From assembly GCA_028277195.1 (NCBI GenBank), contig JANQGS010000130.1:1-6917 (forward strand): DNA of 6,917 bases. The letters are read 5' to 3'. Shown here piece after piece: positions 5,158-6,917 of the stretch; the stretch's first letter is position 1, and the number at the start of each line of letters is the position of its first letter. The notes under the pieces were generated by a model, which had not been told where the DNA came from, searched no databases, and saw only the letters and a list, made by a program, of their open reading frames with translations. Source of the DNA: Candidatus Gastranaerophilales bacterium. GTDB taxonomy: Bacteria > Cyanobacteriota > Vampirovibrionia > Gastranaerophilales > UBA9971. The translations under genes were made by a program, and so were the position numbers.

Positions 5158-6192
5158 CTATCCTGCCTGCTTCCTCATAATATTTTGCCTTATCCCGCTG
5201 GCAAGGTCATCCCTGCCGCTTTTCTGGTAAATTGACGCCATTGTTTCAAGGAATTTTGTGCCGTCAAAGTTTTCCCTGGTCTTTTGTATTTGTTTTTTTG
5301 TTATTTTTGTCTGTACGGGCTGCCTTAATTTTGTGTTTTGAGCGGGGGCTGCTGTTGGCCTTAACAGCGGTCTTTCAGGCGAGGTTGGGGCTGTTTTCCT
5401 CGGCGGCAACTGGCTGTTTTGGTACTCCCTGAGTCCATATTGCGATAAAGAGGAATTAACGGGCTTCCCGGCCCCGGGTGTAATCCCTAAACTCCTCGTG
5501 AGCAGCTCTTTTTGCGCTTCCGCTGTTTTTAATAAATCCATTTCCCTGTTTTTCATTTTTTCGGAGGAAAGGTTAATTTCAATATTTTTGGGCTTATTGA
5601 AGAATTTAATGCCCGCTATAACTATAACCGCAAGCATTGCAAACCTTAACACCCAGTCAAAAACACCCGCGTCAAACGCCTTACCCGCAAAAGAGCCGGG
5701 CACAACCCTCGCTTCCGGGGGGGAAACTACCGGCAATACGGGTTTTACCTTGTCAACCGACCTGTCTGACAGGTCTATGAATATTGGGGCTGAGGGCAGG
5801 TCCGGGATTATATTTTCAGGACCCGGCACCTCATCCCTTGTGTCAAGAATAACTTTACCTGCCGCAATGTTGAGCCCCTGGAGGAAAATCCTCAACCTGT
5901 TGCCTGAAGACGGCTGTACTATTACATGTTCAATTTCCGTAGCATTATTATACAGGGTGTTTACGTACTGTGCGGGTTTGATATTCTCCATATCGAGCAC
6001 AACCCTGTTTGCGTCGGTAATGTGTTTTTTAACCGGCACATCACGGTCTGTTTTTATTACAATTCTGTAATTGCGGTTATCAGGGGAATCAATTTGTATT
6101 CCCTTTAGAACCGCCCCGTCAAACGCGCCTGCCGGAGTGCCGGCTAACAGGGCCAGCAGGCCGGTTATAACTAATTGCTTAAAATTTTTCAT
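5158..6192 (-). CDS. Bitopic membrane protein with N-terminal AMIN-like domain
   Basis: This 344-residue protein has a signal peptide (about 1-23, ending AGA). An AMIN-like beta-sandwich domain follows (about 27-118: strands around YRIVIKTDRDVPVKK, NRVVLDMENI and NRLRIFLQGL). Next come a Pro-rich linker (about 122-165), one transmembrane helix (about 178-197, WVLRFAMLAVIVIAGIKFF) followed by lysines, and a cytoplasmic tail of about 145 residues. That tail has a Glu/Lys-rich helical part, a Pro/Thr/Gln-rich disordered part and a conserved-looking helical end (about 305-340). AMIN domains are known in cell-wall amidases and type IV pilus secretins, where they direct binding to peptidoglycan or envelope sites. 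Here the domain would sit in the periplasm and signal to or anchor something inside. No enzyme domain is visible. The start ATG (6192-6190) follows GGGGAG by 9 bases; a nearer ATG reads only three codons. Confidence 0.7.
   Translation of the reverse strand: MKNFKQLVITGLLALLAGTPAGAFDGAVLKGIQIDSPDNRNYRIVIKTDRDVPVKKHITDANRVVLDMENIKPAQYVNTLYNNATEIEHVIVQPSSGNRLRIFLQGLNIAAGKVILDTRDEVPGPENIIPDLPSAPIFIDLSDRSVDKVKPVLPVVSPPEARVVPGSFAGKAFDAGVFDWVLRFAMLAVIVIAGIKFFNKPKNIEINLSSEKMKNREMDLLKTAEAQKELLTRSLGITPGAGKPVNSSLSQYGLREYQNSQLPPRKTAPTSPERPLLRPTAAPAQNTKLRQPVQTKITKKQIQKTRENFDGTKFLETMASIYQKSGRDDLASGIRQNIMRKQAG
5759..5775. repeat. Perfect 8-bp inverted repeat inside the AMIN gene
   Basis: GACCTGTC and GACAGGTC are separated by a single T. 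It lies within the coding frame (around the LSDRSVD codons) and may be chance or a protein-binding site. Confidence 0.3.
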
Positions 6193-6202
6193 ATATTCAT
6201 AC

Positions 6203-6208
6203 TCCCCG
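6203..6208 (-). promoter_or_regulatory. Ribosome binding site of the AMIN gene
   Basis: GGGGAG on the minus strand lies 9 bases before the ATG at 6192 and decides between two ATGs. The nearer one (1 base after the site) opens ATG AAT ATA TGA, whose stop overlaps the true start codon. Confidence 0.55.
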
Positions 6209-6251
6209 GGCTGAAATTTCTCCTACCACTTATAAGATTACTCTTTTATGC

Positions 6252-6277
6252 GGGTTGGTATCATCAACCCCGGGGTT
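6252..6277. repeat. Overlapping inverted repeats in the AMIN gene leader
   Basis: GGGTTG (6252-6257) can pair with CAACCC (6265-6270), and the same CAACCCC can instead pair with GGGGTT, forming the perfect palindrome AACCCCGGGGTT (6266-6277). The two folds exclude each other. Neither is followed by a clear T-run, so I do not call a terminator; a binding site or leader fold is possible. Confidence 0.35.
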
Positions 6278-6285
6278 TAAATCCT

Positions 6286-6447
6286 CTAAATCAAAGGGAT
6301 TATTTTTGAAAAATCCTTAACAAGAACAGGGTCCCACTGTTTCCCCGCCCCAACAGGAATATTATCCCCGTCACAGAGCCCCAGCATTTTTGCGAAGCGT
6401 TTCGCGTATTTCTGCACTGCCCTGGAGTGACTGGCGTGTGCTGTTTT
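6286..6447 (-). pseudogene. HD-GYP domain relic with a large internal deletion
   Basis: The minus-strand frame directly after the peptidase stop is open for 53 residues to TAG (plus 6286-6288). It begins KTAHASHSRAVQKYAKRF and continues KMLGL, which matches the first helix of an HD-GYP domain (pattern YTAxHSxRVxxYAxxxAxxLGL). Without a gap it then reads GAGKQWDPVLVKDF, which matches the last helix (G-x-QWDPxLVxxF). In working HD-GYP proteins, which hydrolyse cyclic di-GMP, roughly 120-150 residues separate these parts and hold the HD metal ligands, HDIGK and GYP motifs; all are missing here. No start codon or ribosome binding site precedes it. It is in the same frame as the peptidase, separated only by one TAG. 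An assembly collapse could produce the same picture. Confidence 0.7.
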
Positions 6448-6917
6448 CTAAAACCCTGAAACTATCTCCTCAAGCCATTTTCGTCCGGTTAAAAAACTTT
6501 CCCACTCTATTTTTTCATCACTGGAGTGAATGTTTTCAAGGTTTGCCAGCCCAACAATAACAGGGTTGAACGGTTCGTTGTAGCGGTTTTCCTTTTCATT
6601 TGCGAGCACGTGCGTTTCAGCGCCCGCGTGAAAAGAGGAGGGGGTGCATTTTATGTTTAAATTTCCCGCTGCCCTCATAATCAATTTAGCGCAAAAATCA
6701 TCCTCACTCCTGGTAAACGGCTTTAAGTGCGGCTTAATTTCAATGTCAATACTGATTAAACCTCTGTATTCCTCGTTCAAGTCCCGAACCGCAGAGCTCA
6801 CAAGGTTTAATAATTCCTGCTCATTGTCCGGCTGGGAGCTTCTCAGGGAATACGAAACCCTGGCGTCAGTTGCTATGACGTTTAAGAATCCTGTTTCAAC
6901 TTCCCCGCCCGCGCATA
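6448..6917 (-). CDS. M20-family metallopeptidase, C-terminal part (partial)
   Basis: The frame is open from the window edge, without a start, to TAG at plus 6448-6450. This gives the last 155 residues; an internal GTG at 6801 is not the true start. The opening CAGGE and the alternating strands ITGFLNV-like to DARVSYSLRS fit the end of the dimerisation domain, with the typical remark of substrate-side Arg residues. The catalytic domain then returns with FHAGAETHVLA and LENIHSSDEKIEW. In the PepT and PepD type M20 enzymes the His of N-x-HS-x-DE is a zinc ligand and the HAG-x-E segment lines the active site. The likely role is zinc-dependent cleavage of di- or tripeptides in the cytoplasm. Substrate cannot be told from this part. 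It reads in the same direction as the AMIN gene, with the HD-GYP relic between them. Confidence 0.75.
   Translation of the reverse strand, partial: CAGGEVETGFLNVIATDARVSYSLRSSQPDNEQELLNLVSSAVRDLNEEYRGLISIDIEIKPHLKPFTRSEDDFCAKLIMRAAGNLNIKCTPSSFHAGAETHVLANEKENRYNEPFNPVIVGLANLENIHSSDEKIEWESFLTGRKWLEEIVSGF

Noticed and set aside
5498..6070. 190-codon plus-strand ORF inside the AMIN gene
   Set aside because: Antisense shadow with Ser/Thr/Leu-rich composition; the minus-strand frame has signal peptide, membrane helix and ribosome binding site.
6448..6801. The peptidase as a complete 117-residue protein starting at the GTG at 6801
   Set aside because: The frame is open to the window edge with matching M20-type sequence upstream, so the GTG is internal.
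1..6917. CRISPR array or complete insertion sequence
   Set aside because: No regularly spaced repeats of CRISPR size and no transposase or terminal inverted repeats seen.

Overview
The window joins two kinds of DNA. Roughly the first 1.25 kb is visibly AT-rich, carries almost no intact genes and reads as the worn edge of an integrative element. From about 1.3 kb to the end the base composition is more balanced and ordinary chromosomal genes are packed tightly. The organism is a bacterium with the non-mevalonate isoprenoid pathway. Signal peptides, an AMIN-domain membrane protein and a TonB C-terminal relic suggest a double-membrane envelope. I cannot assign a phylum; an uncultured lineage is plausible because several small genes match nothing I recognise.

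Left region (1-1294). An unidentified gene ends at 165. Two inverted repeats centred 50 bp apart bracket a leftward promoter. At 437-478 lies the exact 3' half of a tRNA-Arg(CCG) gene, from anticodon loop to discriminator base, the usual scar left by a tyrosine-recombinase element inserted in a tRNA gene. Pairs of short direct repeats with an 11-bp period lie on both sides (310-327, 558-578, and further out 1135-1153) and resemble integrase arm-type sites. A TonB C-terminal relic (838-942, +) and a tyrosine-integrase C-terminal relic (947-1108, -) converge with 4 bp between their stop codons. Both have lost their 5' parts.

Middle region (1295-4874). A minus-strand pair encodes an unknown 106-residue protein and a secreted von Willebrand factor A protein. 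It is divergent from dxr (1-deoxy-D-xylulose 5-phosphate reductoisomerase), and the two back-to-back promoters may share one -35 hexamer. dxr converges on rimO (ribosomal protein S12 methylthiotransferase), the two overlapping by 17 bp at their 3' ends.

Right region (4875-6917). A small gene for a 66-residue Gly/Pro/Ala-rich protein with a Cys-Gly-Cys motif has its own promoter and ribosome binding site and is divergent from rimO. It ends 3 bp from the convergent gene for a bitopic AMIN-domain protein. Upstream of that gene are a folded-looking leader, an internally deleted relic of an HD-GYP domain (6286-6447), and the 3' end of an M20-family metallopeptidase gene running off the window.

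The intact genes do housekeeping work (isoprenoid precursors, ribosome modification, envelope and secreted proteins, peptide turnover). I see no complete new multi-gene system. The most interesting material is the att-site architecture, the three gene relics and the orphan 66-residue gene.
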